Assembly: GCA_020630435.1 (NCBI GenBank)
Contig: JAHDBJ010000041.1
Location: 1 to 42,927, forward strand
Length of the DNA: 42,927 nt
DNA from: Saprospiraceae bacterium
GTDB taxonomy: Bacteria > Bacteroidota > Bacteroidia > Chitinophagales > Saprospiraceae
Reading direction: 5' to 3'
Below are positions 1 to 7,882 of this stretch, in pieces. The first letter of the stretch is position 1, and each line of letters starts with the position of its first letter. The notes under the pieces were generated by a model. The model was not told the DNA's origin. It saw only the letters and a program-made list of their open reading frames with translations, and searched no databases. The position numbers and the translations under genes were made by a program.

Positions 1-88
1 GGTTCTTTTTTTCATAATCTTACGTGAGTACATTACTTTTGGGATGACTCATGTTGTCTTTTAGATAATCTGTAAATAATCGTCTAAC

Positions 89-241
89 ATGAAAACAATA
101 CTATTTTCACATGGAAAGGAAAGTGAACCAGTTAAAGTACTTTTAGTAGATGAGCACCATCGTCTAAGTAATTCATACGAGCTTTTAGGAAAACAATTTG
201 AATTTTTTATAAAAATGAAAATCGCAATAAGGATTGAATAA
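89..241 (+). pseudogene. Remnant of an alpha/beta hydrolase (internal deletion)
   Basis: A 50-codon open frame starts at ATG 89 and stops with TAA at 239-241. Its first dozen residues (MKTILFSHGKESEP) resemble the N-terminus of small alpha/beta-fold hydrolases, where this strand precedes the oxyanion loop. The next stretch (VKVLLVDEHHRLSNSYELLG) resembles the C-terminal strand and helix carrying the catalytic His (D-x-HRL). In an intact enzyme about 120-150 residues, including the nucleophile Ser, would separate them. I therefore infer an internal deletion that kept the frame. A TAnnTTTG-like -7 box (TACTTTTG, 34-41) lies upstream. It converges on the SDR gene, which ends 3 bp away. It could instead be a small unrelated peptide; the family match is from memory. 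Confidence 0.4.
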
Positions 242-244
242 GAA

Positions 245-1051
245 TTAGGTCATAAATGATTTTAAAATCCTAGGCAATGCCATATTGTCGTAGTTTAAAT
301 GTTGCGCACCATCCACATATAAAGAGATACCTGTTATATAGGAAGCCAAAGGACTGGCGAGGAAACAGACAGCATTTGAAACATCCTCTACTCTTCCAAA
401 TCGTCCTAATGGATTGGCTTTTTTAGCTTCTTCAAACATATCTTGAATGGCTTGTGGATAAGTATCTAAGCCTGAACTTTCTATTGTGCCAGGTGCTACA
501 CAATTGATACGAATATTAGCATGACTCCATTCTTGGGCAAGGGTTTTGGTCATGTTTTCTACACCAGCACGGGCTGCACCAGTATGTACCATTCCTGGAA
601 ACCCTCTATAAATATCAACAATAATGTTAATGATAACACCCGATTTTTGAGGAAGGAAAAAATGATTAGCCATAATACGAGTCATATAAAATGTTCCATT
701 GAGGTTATTGTTTATTACGGCATTCCATCCTTTATTATTAGTATATTCTGCGAGCGTTGGGAACTGTCCTCCTGCATTATTTACGAGTATATCTAATCTG
801 CCATGTTGTTTTTTAATAAACGCTGCGAGTTGTTCAATTTCTTCTTCTTTTCGAATATCACAAGGCATTGCTTCTATATCTCCATATGTTTTCAATTGAT
901 CTTTGGCTTCTAATAGGGGGATTTTTTTCCTAGAACAAATGACCACTTTTGCTCCTAGTATAAGCATATCTTTTGCTATCTGATATCCTATCCCTGAACG
1001 TCCTCCTGTTACTAAAACTACTTTTCCTTGAAATGTATTTTCTTTAAACAT
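245..1051 (-). CDS. SDR family oxidoreductase, PECR-like (2-enoyl-CoA reductase type)
   Basis: A 268-residue short-chain dehydrogenase/reductase. The N-terminal Rossmann motif TGGRSGIG is at residues 15-22 and NNAGG at 91-95. The usual YxxxK catalytic pair is absent: the aligned segment reads TGAARAG (157-163), as in peroxisomal trans-2-enoyl-CoA reductase and 2,4-dienoyl-CoA reductase, which use a different active-site arrangement. The C-terminal RINCVAPG and ITGISLYVDGG-like region is also typical of that branch. It is the last gene of the five-gene minus-strand operon, 18 bp after the BKACE gene, so it probably reduces or oxidises an acyl-CoA or keto intermediate of the same pathway. Cytoplasmic, NAD(P)(H)-dependent. 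Substrate unknown. Confidence 0.85.
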   Translation of the reverse strand: MFKENTFQGKVVLVTGGRSGIGYQIAKDMLILGAKVVICSRKKIPLLEAKDQLKTYGDIEAMPCDIRKEEEIEQLAAFIKKQHGRLDILVNNAGGQFPTLAEYTNNKGWNAVINNNLNGTFYMTRIMANHFFLPQKSGVIINIIVDIYRGFPGMVHTGAARAGVENMTKTLAQEWSHANIRINCVAPGTIESSGLDTYPQAIQDMFEEAKKANPLGRFGRVEDVSNAVCFLASPLASYITGISLYVDGAQHLNYDNMALPRILKSFMT

Positions 1052-1069
1052 TCTAATAAATTGCTGTTT

Positions 1070-1933
1070 TTAACTAATGCGATTGATATTAAGCCATTCT
1101 CTTGTCTCCGCAATAGAGGCTGGTTCTCTTCCTATGTTGCGAACTAGCTGAGTTGCTTGTGCCACCAATTCGCCATTGGATTTTGCCATCTCACCATTGG
1201 GTAAATAGAAATTATCTTCTAGCCCCACACGAATATTTCCCCCCATAACCGTAGCCAATGCACAGAGTTTCCATTGCATTCTACTAATCACAATTGTTTG
1301 CCAGTATGCTCCTTCAGGAACTTGCTTGATTTGGTGAATCAGATTCTCAGGGGTAGCAGGGATTCCTCCTAATACGCCCATGACTAAACTGTAACAAGCA
1401 TTAGCTGGAATTAAGCCCATTAAACGTAGCGGTTCAGCATTTCGAATATGTCCAGTATCAAAACATTCCATCTCTGGACAAATACCGTTCTCGTTCATCG
1501 TTTTTACGACGGTCATCATGGTATCAAAAGAATTTTCAAAAACGGCATTCCACAAGAATTGCTTTCTCCGTTTAGAAAAAATTGCATAATTCATGCTTCC
1601 CATATTAAAAGCGGCCATCTCTGGTTGAGTGATGGGGAGGTGTGCGGTACGCTCTTCAACAGAAATACCTAAAGCTCCTGTAGAATAATTGATAATAACA
1701 TCAGGACATCTTTTTCGAACTTCTTTTTGAATATTTTCAAATACTTCTGTTCTCCAACTTGGTGTTCCGTCATCTTCTCGTGCATGGATGTGTACGATTG
1801 AGGCTCCAGCATCAACAGCACGTTTAGCTTCTTCTCCTATTTCTTCAGGAGTATATGGAATATGAGGACAATGTGTACGATTGGTTGCCGCTCCTGTTAA
1901 GGCTGCTGAGAGGATAATTTTATCTTTGTTCAT
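1070..1933 (-). CDS. BKACE family (DUF849) beta-keto acid cleavage enzyme
   Basis: A 287-residue TIM-barrel protein of the beta-keto acid cleavage family, whose founding member Kce cleaves 3-keto-5-aminohexanoate with acetyl-CoA. Visible active-site features are the zinc ligands H48 and H50 (VHIHAR), E239 in RVGLEDN with the preceding R235 and following D240, and S84 in NYSTG. The family condenses a beta-keto acid with acetyl-CoA, giving acetoacetate and a new acyl-CoA; substrates vary widely. It sits 31 bp after the TetR gene and 18 bp before the SDR gene. With the acyl-CoA carboxylase in the same operon it suggests breakdown of a branched or unusual acid whose carboxylated intermediate ends as a beta-keto acid. 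The natural substrate cannot be read from the sequence. Confidence 0.88.
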   Translation of the reverse strand: MNKDKIILSAALTGAATNRTHCPHIPYTPEEIGEEAKRAVDAGASIVHIHAREDDGTPSWRTEVFENIQKEVRKRCPDVIINYSTGALGISVEERTAHLPITQPEMAAFNMGSMNYAIFSKRRKQFLWNAVFENSFDTMMTVVKTMNENGICPEMECFDTGHIRNAEPLRLMGLIPANACYSLVMGVLGGIPATPENLIHQIKQVPEGAYWQTIVISRMQWKLCALATVMGGNIRVGLEDNFYLPNGEMAKSNGELVAQATQLVRNIGREPASIAETREWLNINRIS

Positions 1934-1964
1934 ATTGTTACTTGAAATTGAAAGTTATTTAGAA

Positions 1965-2636
1965 TCAAAATTTTACATAATTTGCAATATCTGAATTAAA
2001 GGATTTTCCTAGTCTCTTAAGGTAATCTTCTCCAAAAAAATCTCTAAAAGCTTTTAATCCTTTCTGTGTGAAATGGGGTAGTAAGATACTCCATATTTTC
2101 ATTTCTCCATCATCGTGATGACTATCAACATATTCTCCACGAATCATTTGTTGGCTAAACCAATAGAATGAGATCATCCAAGTTGTAAAAGCAAGATTAT
2201 GATACATTCCTTCAAAGGGTTCTGGATGCATATTTCCTGCTGAAATAGCAAAAGCAATTGTTGCCTCACATTCTTTGATATACTGATGAGTCATTTTTCG
2301 AAAGTCTGACTGAATAGCATTATGATTTAAAACATGATAGTCTAAAAAAATAAAAGAATAGGCTTTTTGAATTCGATAATATAATTGGATTTCATTATGT
2401 AGGTTTTCAAATGAAGGAAATTTCCTTACTTTATTCCGTTCTGTTTTCATTTTCATCCATAACTCTTCTGCAATCACTTTTAGTAATTGATCTTTATCTT
2501 TGAAATGATAGGTCAAATTACCTCGAGTCATTTTCAAGGCCACCGCTATCTCGTATAAAGTGACCGCCGAAAACCCATTTTTATTGAATAATTCAATAGC
2601 TTTATTGATTATTTTTTGTTTGGTGGATAGCTTCAT
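1965..2636 (-). CDS. TetR family transcriptional regulator (operon repressor)
   Basis: A 223-residue regulator with an N-terminal TetR helix-turn-helix at about residues 5-52 (TKQKIINKAIELFNKNGF, then the recognition helix TRGNLTYHFKDKDQL). The C-terminal ~170 residues would bind the ligand and form the dimer; they are not assignable to a known subgroup. It lies inside the operon, between the carboxylase alpha subunit and BKACE. A palindrome, TAGTCA-N4-TGACTA, sits 23-38 bp before its ATG, and the same element sits before the first operon gene. This supports autoregulation and repression of the whole operon, relieved by a pathway acyl-CoA or acid. The protein-operator match is inferred from position and symmetry. 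Confidence 0.88.
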   Translation of the reverse strand: MKLSTKQKIINKAIELFNKNGFSAVTLYEIAVALKMTRGNLTYHFKDKDQLLKVIAEELWMKMKTERNKVRKFPSFENLHNEIQLYYRIQKAYSFIFLDYHVLNHNAIQSDFRKMTHQYIKECEATIAFAISAGNMHPEPFEGMYHNLAFTTWMISFYWFSQQMIRGEYVDSHHDDGEMKIWSILLPHFTQKGLKAFRDFFGEDYLKRLGKSFNSDIANYVKF

Positions 2637-2658
2637 GGATAGGAATATTTTTTAAAAA

Positions 2659-2674
2659 TAGTCAATAATGACTA
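2659..2674. promoter_or_regulatory. Palindromic operator upstream of tetR gene
   Basis: The sequence is TAGTCA-ATAA-TGACTA. The two 6-bp arms are perfect inverted repeats with the same 4-bp spacing as the element at 6363-6382. It lies 23-38 bp before the regulator's ATG, in the 61-bp gap after the carboxylase alpha gene. This implies a second, internal promoter under the same repressor. Confidence 0.65.
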
Positions 2675-2697
2675 ATGATTTATATCCTCTTAATCGC

Positions 2698-4671
2698 TTA
2701 TTCTATTTTAAGTAATAAAAAACCTGTTTTCACATTTTGTCCTTCTGTAGCATAGATTTCTGTTACTAAGCCATCTTGTTCAGCGGTAATTGTATTTTCC
2801 ATTTTCATTGAAGAAATTATCATTAAGGTATCATTCATTTTTACACGTTGACCAGCAGAGACCAATATTTTGATGATTTGAGAGGGCATTGGAGCTTCAT
2901 AGCCTCCTTCTATTTTTGCCGTTTTTTTGATTGGAAAACGTTGTATTTGTTCCAAATGAATATTTCCTGTTTCGGGTAAATGTATATAATATTGATAGTG
3001 ATGATAAGAGATAGTCGCCTGATACTGAACAGTATTAATTCTAAATAAAATAGATGGCTTTATAACATTAATTAACTGGATTTTGTATTTGTTTTCTCCA
3101 ATTAGAAAATCGAAGTGGAATTTTTGATGTGTAATGTATTCCACCTTTAATTTGTTATCACCAGATGTATAATGTATGGTTTGTGGTGCATATCTATTAT
3201 TCCTCCAGCCAGAAGGAAGATGTTTCAATAATGTACGATTTTGGTTTCTCTCATACCAATTAAATAGGGTTGTTGCAATTGCTGCTAGTTCAAGTTGGAA
3301 TGTTGATTTTTGATTATACGTACTTGGATCGAAATGATTTTTAATATAATGTGTATCATAATTTCCTATTTGAATTGCATCTTGTTTAAAAAGATGTATT
3401 AGAAAATCTTGATTGGTTTTTAACCCTAGGCATTTCAAATGTTTAAGTGTATATGCCATTTTCCGATGTGCTGTTTTTCTATTTTTAGCCCAAATAATAA
3501 TTTTTGCAATCATAGGATCATAATGAATAGATATTTCAGAACCTGATTGGATAGCGGTTTCAATACGCAATCCATCTACTTCAGGACTGTCCCAAAGTTC
3601 GACAGTTCCAGTAGCGGGTAAAAAATCATTGCTCGGGTCTTCTGCATATAATCTAGCTTCTACAGCATATCCATTACTTTTTATGTCTTTTTGTGAAATT
3701 GGAAGGGCTTTGCCCTCTGCTACTTCGATTTGTAATTCAACTAGATCCAATCCTGTAATTTCTTCTGTAACAGGGTGTTCTACTTGTAATCGAGTGTTAA
3801 CCTCCAAAAAAAAGAAATGGTTAGATGTTTCATCAAAAATAAATTCTACAGTCCCCGCATTATCATAGTTTAAAGCCCTAGCTGCTTTAACAGCAGCTTT
3901 GCCCATTCTTGCTCTTGTATGATCATCTAAAATAGGAGAAGGGCTTTCCTCAAGTATCTTTTGATAACGCCGTTGAATGCTACACTCTCGTTCTAAAATA
4001 TGAATAGCATTACCATGTTTATCACCAAAGATTTGGAATTCTATATGCCTTCCTTTAGAAATATATTTTTCAATAATCAATTCATCATCTCCAAAGGCAG
4101 CTTTAGCTTCTCTTTTAGCGGCTGCAATATTTTGTAGTAGCTCAGGCTCTTTATGTACAATTCGCATCCCTTTACCACCACCACCAGCCGCAGCTTTTAA
4201 TAGTACTGGAAATCCTATTTTTAATGCTTCTTGAGCCAATTGTTTATCTTGTTGATCCTCTCCTTGATACCCCATAATTATAGGAACACCATGTTGTCGC
4301 ATAATAGCTTTTGCTTTAGATTTAGAACCCATCGCAGCTATGGCTTCGGGATTAGGTCCAATAAAAATAATGCCTTCCTTTGCACATCGTTCAGCAAATA
4401 CGGCGTTTTCAGCTAAGAACCCATAACCTGGATGAATCGCATCTGCTCCATGTTGTCGGGCAATATGGATAATTTTGTCTTGATTGAGATAAGAATTCGA
4501 TGGATTATTTGTACCAATATAAACAGCCCTATCTGCTTTTTTTACAAATAAACTGTCACTATCAGCATCCGAAAAAATAGCAATACTTGTAATTCCCATT
4601 TTTCGACAGGTTCTAATGATTCGAGATGCTATTTCGCCTCGATTGGCTATTAGAATTGTATTTATTAGCAT
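2698..4671 (-). CDS. Acyl-CoA carboxylase alpha subunit (biotin carboxylase + BCCP)
   Basis: A 657-residue protein of the methylcrotonyl-/geranyl-CoA carboxylase alpha type. It has a biotin carboxylase N-domain (ILIANRGEIASRI at 6-18), an ATP-grasp with the glycine-rich loop GGGGKGM at about 163-169, and the catalytic EVNTRLQVEHPVTE near residues 296-309. A middle BT-like linker follows. The C-terminal biotinyl domain has the motif SSMKMENT, making K623 the biotinylated lysine. It carboxylates its own biotin with ATP and bicarbonate and hands the carboxyl to the beta subunit encoded 29 bp upstream. The beta subunit resembles AtuC, so an atu-like role on a branched enoyl-CoA is possible. The exact acyl-CoA is unknown, so no gene symbol is given. 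Confidence 0.9.
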   Translation of the reverse strand: MLINTILIANRGEIASRIIRTCRKMGITSIAIFSDADSDSLFVKKADRAVYIGTNNPSNSYLNQDKIIHIARQHGADAIHPGYGFLAENAVFAERCAKEGIIFIGPNPEAIAAMGSKSKAKAIMRQHGVPIIMGYQGEDQQDKQLAQEALKIGFPVLLKAAAGGGGKGMRIVHKEPELLQNIAAAKREAKAAFGDDELIIEKYISKGRHIEFQIFGDKHGNAIHILERECSIQRRYQKILEESPSPILDDHTRARMGKAAVKAARALNYDNAGTVEFIFDETSNHFFFLEVNTRLQVEHPVTEEITGLDLVELQIEVAEGKALPISQKDIKSNGYAVEARLYAEDPSNDFLPATGTVELWDSPEVDGLRIETAIQSGSEISIHYDPMIAKIIIWAKNRKTAHRKMAYTLKHLKCLGLKTNQDFLIHLFKQDAIQIGNYDTHYIKNHFDPSTYNQKSTFQLELAAIATTLFNWYERNQNRTLLKHLPSGWRNNRYAPQTIHYTSGDNKLKVEYITHQKFHFDFLIGENKYKIQLINVIKPSILFRINTVQYQATISYHHYQYYIHLPETGNIHLEQIQRFPIKKTAKIEGGYEAPMPSQIIKILVSAGQRVKMNDTLMIISSMKMENTITAEQDGLVTEIYATEGQNVKTGFLLLKIE

Positions 4672-4700
4672 AATAATTAAATTAACACATTACGACATTA

Positions 4701-6299
4701 CTAATGCCTCCATACCCCATACCCTTCAGTTCCTTTAATAGGTTGGTTATAGACGATTGCCAGTACAAATCCGAGATAATTTCTTGTTGCTCTAGGATCA
4801 ATTACACCATCATCCCAAACCTCTGAAGTTGAATGCCAAGCAGATGCTTTAGATTCTGCTTCTTGAATTAATAAAGCTTTGATCATAGCGCCATTTTCTT
4901 CGTCGTATTTTATACCTTTAGATTTAGCAGAAGTACGTTGTACGATTTCCATTACCCCTGCTAGTTGTTCGCCTCCCATGACACCTATCTTTGCATTAGG
5001 ATAGGTAAATAAGAAGCGAGGTCTGTAGGAGCGACCACTCATTCCATAATTTCCAGCACCATAAGAATTGCCTACCATTAGTGTAATATGTGGAACTGTG
5101 CTATTTGAAACAGCATTGATGAGTTTAGCGCCATTTTTGATGATTCCGCCTTCTTCGTATGCTTTTCCGACCATATATCCTGTTGTATTATGGATGAAAA
5201 TAATTGGGGTATCATTTTTATTACAGAGTTGTATAAACTGAGCTCCTTTATTTGCAGATTCGGAAAATATGACCCCATTATTACCAATAATTCCTACGGG
5301 ATAGCCATGAATATGTGTCCAACCTGTTACTAAAGTATTTCCATAATCAGGCTTAAACTCTGAAAAATCAGAACCATCTACTACTCGCATAATTAACTCT
5401 CGAATATCAAAGGGGGTTTTGGTATTAACGGGAACAATAGAAAGAATTTCTTCAGAAGAAAACAGGGGAGCAAGAATATTATCCTTTGGTAAAAAATGAG
5501 GTTGAGTAACTTTTATAAAACGCATAATATCTCGGGCAATTCGTATTCCATCTAGTTCATCTTCTGCTAAATAATCACTCACACCAGATATTTGACTATG
5601 CATTTCGGCACCACCCAATTCTTCGTCTGTAGCAACTTCATTGGTCGCCATTTTTACTAGGGGAGGGCCTGCTAAAAACACTTTAGCAGATTTTTTTTGA
5701 AAAATAGAAAAATCGGACATACCTGGCACATAAGCGCCACCAGCAGTAGCATTACCAAAGACAATAGATATAGTTGTCAGACCGAGTTTTGAACGATTGG
5801 TAATATCTCTAAAGACTCGTCCGCCCAGATTGAAGCAACGTGCTTGGTCAGGTAGGTTAGCTCCACCACTTTCTACTAGATTTATGGTGGGCAATTTATT
5901 TTCAATCGTAATATCATTTACTCGGATAGATTTTTGCATTGTTACATAATCAATTGAACCTCCTTTTCGAGTACCCACATTAGAATTGATGACACATAGT
6001 TTTCCTTGAACAAGTCCAATCCCTGCAACATTAGTACCTCCCGCTCCAAAGCCCTTGCCCTCTAGTCCAGCTAAGGGTAATAATTCTAAGAAAGGACTAT
6101 CTTTATCTAATAGTAATTCGATACGTTCTCTAGCCAATAGTTTATTTCTTTTCCTTGCTTTTGCAATATGATGTTCTTTTCCTTGAAAAAGACTCTCTTT
6201 TAAATTATTGTTGAGTTGCTCTAGAAGGGTGAGCATTTCTTGTTTATTGTTTTGAGCAGTCTGATTATTGATGTTGATGGTTGATTTTAATACTGCCAT
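4701..6299 (-). CDS. Acyl-CoA carboxylase beta subunit (carboxyltransferase, AtuC/MCC-like)
   Basis: A 532-residue carboxyltransferase with tandem crotonase-fold halves. ARKRNKLLARERIELLLD near residues 47-64 is the family signature. NLVESGGANLPDQ, GGRVFRDITN and NATAGGAYVPGMSD form the first acyl-CoA/biotin site, and GNSYGAGNYGMSG the second-half oxyanion region. NLVESGGA and LAGPPLVKMAT are closer to geranyl-CoA carboxylase AtuC and methylcrotonyl-CoA carboxylase than to propionyl- or acetyl-CoA carboxylase. It is the first gene of the operon and starts 63 bp downstream of a perfect 20-bp palindrome, the likely TetR operator. It works as a complex with the alpha subunit. Substrate inference: a beta-methyl-enoyl-CoA, not proven. 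Confidence 0.9.
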   Translation of the reverse strand: MAVLKSTININNQTAQNNKQEMLTLLEQLNNNLKESLFQGKEHHIAKARKRNKLLARERIELLLDKDSPFLELLPLAGLEGKGFGAGGTNVAGIGLVQGKLCVINSNVGTRKGGSIDYVTMQKSIRVNDITIENKLPTINLVESGGANLPDQARCFNLGGRVFRDITNRSKLGLTTISIVFGNATAGGAYVPGMSDFSIFQKKSAKVFLAGPPLVKMATNEVATDEELGGAEMHSQISGVSDYLAEDELDGIRIARDIMRFIKVTQPHFLPKDNILAPLFSSEEILSIVPVNTKTPFDIRELIMRVVDGSDFSEFKPDYGNTLVTGWTHIHGYPVGIIGNNGVIFSESANKGAQFIQLCNKNDTPIIFIHNTTGYMVGKAYEEGGIIKNGAKLINAVSNSTVPHITLMVGNSYGAGNYGMSGRSYRPRFLFTYPNAKIGVMGGEQLAGVMEIVQRTSAKSKGIKYDEENGAMIKALLIQEAESKASAWHSTSEVWDDGVIDPRATRNYLGFVLAIVYNQPIKGTEGYGVWRH

Positions 6300-6362
6300 A
6301 TAAATAAAATTTCAAGGTTATGGATTGGGAAATCCGTAAAATAAAGGTAATTATTTTTTATG

Positions 6363-6382
6363 ATTAGTCACTAGTGACTAAT
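6363..6382. promoter_or_regulatory. Perfect 20-bp palindromic operator before the carboxylase operon
   Basis: ATTAGTCACTAGTGACTAAT equals its own reverse complement. It sits 64-83 bp before the ATG of the first operon gene and shares TAGTCA-N4-TGACTA with the element before the TetR gene (2659-2674). That two-site recurrence makes it a strong candidate binding site for the operon's own regulator. Confidence 0.72.
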
Positions 6383-6409
6383 ATATTTTATTTTAGAAAT
6401 AAAATATAT
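6381..6409. repeat. 13-bp AT-rich inverted repeat next to the operator
   Basis: ATATATTTTATTT (6381-6393) and its exact reverse complement (6397-6409) are separated by TAG. It overlaps the last 2 bp of the palindromic operator. It may be a promoter-linked bend, a cruciform, or a hairpin between the two minus-strand transcription units. There is no G/C in the stem, so it would be a weak terminator. Confidence 0.5.
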
Positions 6410-6514
6410 GGAATATATGTTAAATTAAGTATCAAAGGAAAAAAGATTTTCTCTATCGAGTAAAGTGATGGGGTCTTTTTACAAAGAAGCCCTAAGAGGT
6501 GAGTCTATACTTTT

Positions 6515-7858
6515 CTATTTATCTTTTGTAAGTTTGTTTTTTAAGTTTTCAAAACTATGAATAGACTGAGTACTAGAATACTGTTTATTATAATTGGTTA
6601 TTGTAGAAACTAGCCGTTTTGGAATAGTAAAAATAAATTTGCTACCATGATTCAATTCAGATTCTAGTCGAATTGTTCCACCATGATATTGGATAACTTT
6701 TTTACAGATAGCTAAGCCAATACCTGAACCTTGATGTTTATTACTGGAAATAATTCTTTGGAACATGTGAAATACCCTTTCATGGAAATGTTTTTCAATT
6801 CCCACTCCATTATCTTCTACTGTAAATTGCCAGAAATTAATGAGTTCAGTACAATTTATTTTTATTCTTGGAACAGTCTTTTCTTTCGAATATTTGATAG
6901 CGTTTGAAATCAGGTTTTGGAATACTTGTCGTACTTTAACCCTATCTACAATAATGTTTTCTGGCAGATTTTCAATTTTAATACTAGCTTTTTTAGTTGC
7001 AATATCAAACTTTATTTCATTTAGAATACTATCAATGAGATCAATCGTTTTTACTTTTCTAAATAACATTGGTTCGGTATCAATTTTAGAATAGCTTAAG
7101 AGGTCATTTATTAAAGCAGTCATATTTGCTGAACTATTCTTAATCATCTTTAATAATTCTTGTTCATCTTCTTGCAATCGATTTTTAATTTTAAGCTCTA
7201 ATAGTTCTGAATAACTTTTAATAGTTCGTAAAGGGGCTTTTAAGTCATGCGAAGCGATATGGGCAAAATTCTCTAATTGAATATTTGAAGAAATATAACG
7301 TTGTAGTTCTTCATTCTTGGCTAGCAAATTTTGCTCTGATTCTTTTCTTTTTTGGGATTCTAATTTGATTTCTTCTCTATAAAATAAGCCTTCCATATAA
7401 TGCCCAAATTTATGCATGACTCGACTAAGTTGATTTTTTTCTTTTTCTGTAAAAGGATGTAACTCTCTACCTAAGATTAGTATTGACTGGGCACTTATAC
7501 GATAGCATAAATGATACTTTTGTGGAGTGTGTAGTATTTCTTTGAGTGTTTTTAATCCTTCCTGATCAACGATTTTGTCTGTTTCATCTTCAAATAGTTT
7601 TTGTAAGAAATTATGACTAAACTTAAAATTATTTTTCATAACCCTTTTGGGAATATGTTGACAATATTGAATTGAATCATTGTTTAATACCTTATCCCAT
7701 CTTAAATATATGGCAGAATTTAAATTTTTACGAGACATTAGCGTTTTGAAGAATAAGAGACAATTTTCTCGTATGTTGGTTGAAGACATTGCAGCAAAAG
7801 AAAGCTCGTATAATACAAGCAGCTGTTCTTCGATTTTTGTATGGTAATTATTCCTCAT
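6515..7858 (-). CDS. Sensor histidine kinase (HisKA-HATPase), orphan
   Basis: A 447-residue cytoplasmic histidine kinase with no clear membrane segment. Residues 1-165 form a sensory region of unrecognised type, possibly GAF-like. A coiled-coil linker spans about 160-195. The H-box is FAHIASHDLKAPL with H204 as phospho-acceptor, the N-box includes N315/N319 (NLISNA), G1 is DNGVGI (349-354) and G2 is GSGIGLAI (377-384). The organisation resembles bacteriophytochrome-type kinases that act with FIST or PAS sensors. It lies 24 bp after the FIST gene on the same strand, so the FIST protein probably supplies the signal. No response regulator is encoded in the window, so the phosphotransfer partner is elsewhere. 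Confidence 0.88.
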   Translation of the reverse strand: MRNNYHTKIEEQLLVLYELSFAAMSSTNIRENCLLFFKTLMSRKNLNSAIYLRWDKVLNNDSIQYCQHIPKRVMKNNFKFSHNFLQKLFEDETDKIVDQEGLKTLKEILHTPQKYHLCYRISAQSILILGRELHPFTEKEKNQLSRVMHKFGHYMEGLFYREEIKLESQKRKESEQNLLAKNEELQRYISSNIQLENFAHIASHDLKAPLRTIKSYSELLELKIKNRLQEDEQELLKMIKNSSANMTALINDLLSYSKIDTEPMLFRKVKTIDLIDSILNEIKFDIATKKASIKIENLPENIIVDRVKVRQVFQNLISNAIKYSKEKTVPRIKINCTELINFWQFTVEDNGVGIEKHFHERVFHMFQRIISSNKHQGSGIGLAICKKVIQYHGGTIRLESELNHGSKFIFTIPKRLVSTITNYNKQYSSTQSIHSFENLKNKLTKDK

Positions 7859-7882
7859 TTGTGCGATTTGTTTTCTTTGGAC

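Noticed and set aside
6430-6510. Terminator after the histidine kinase gene
   Set aside because: GGG/CCC segments near 6470-6495 pair only imperfectly, and no T tract follows on the minus strand.
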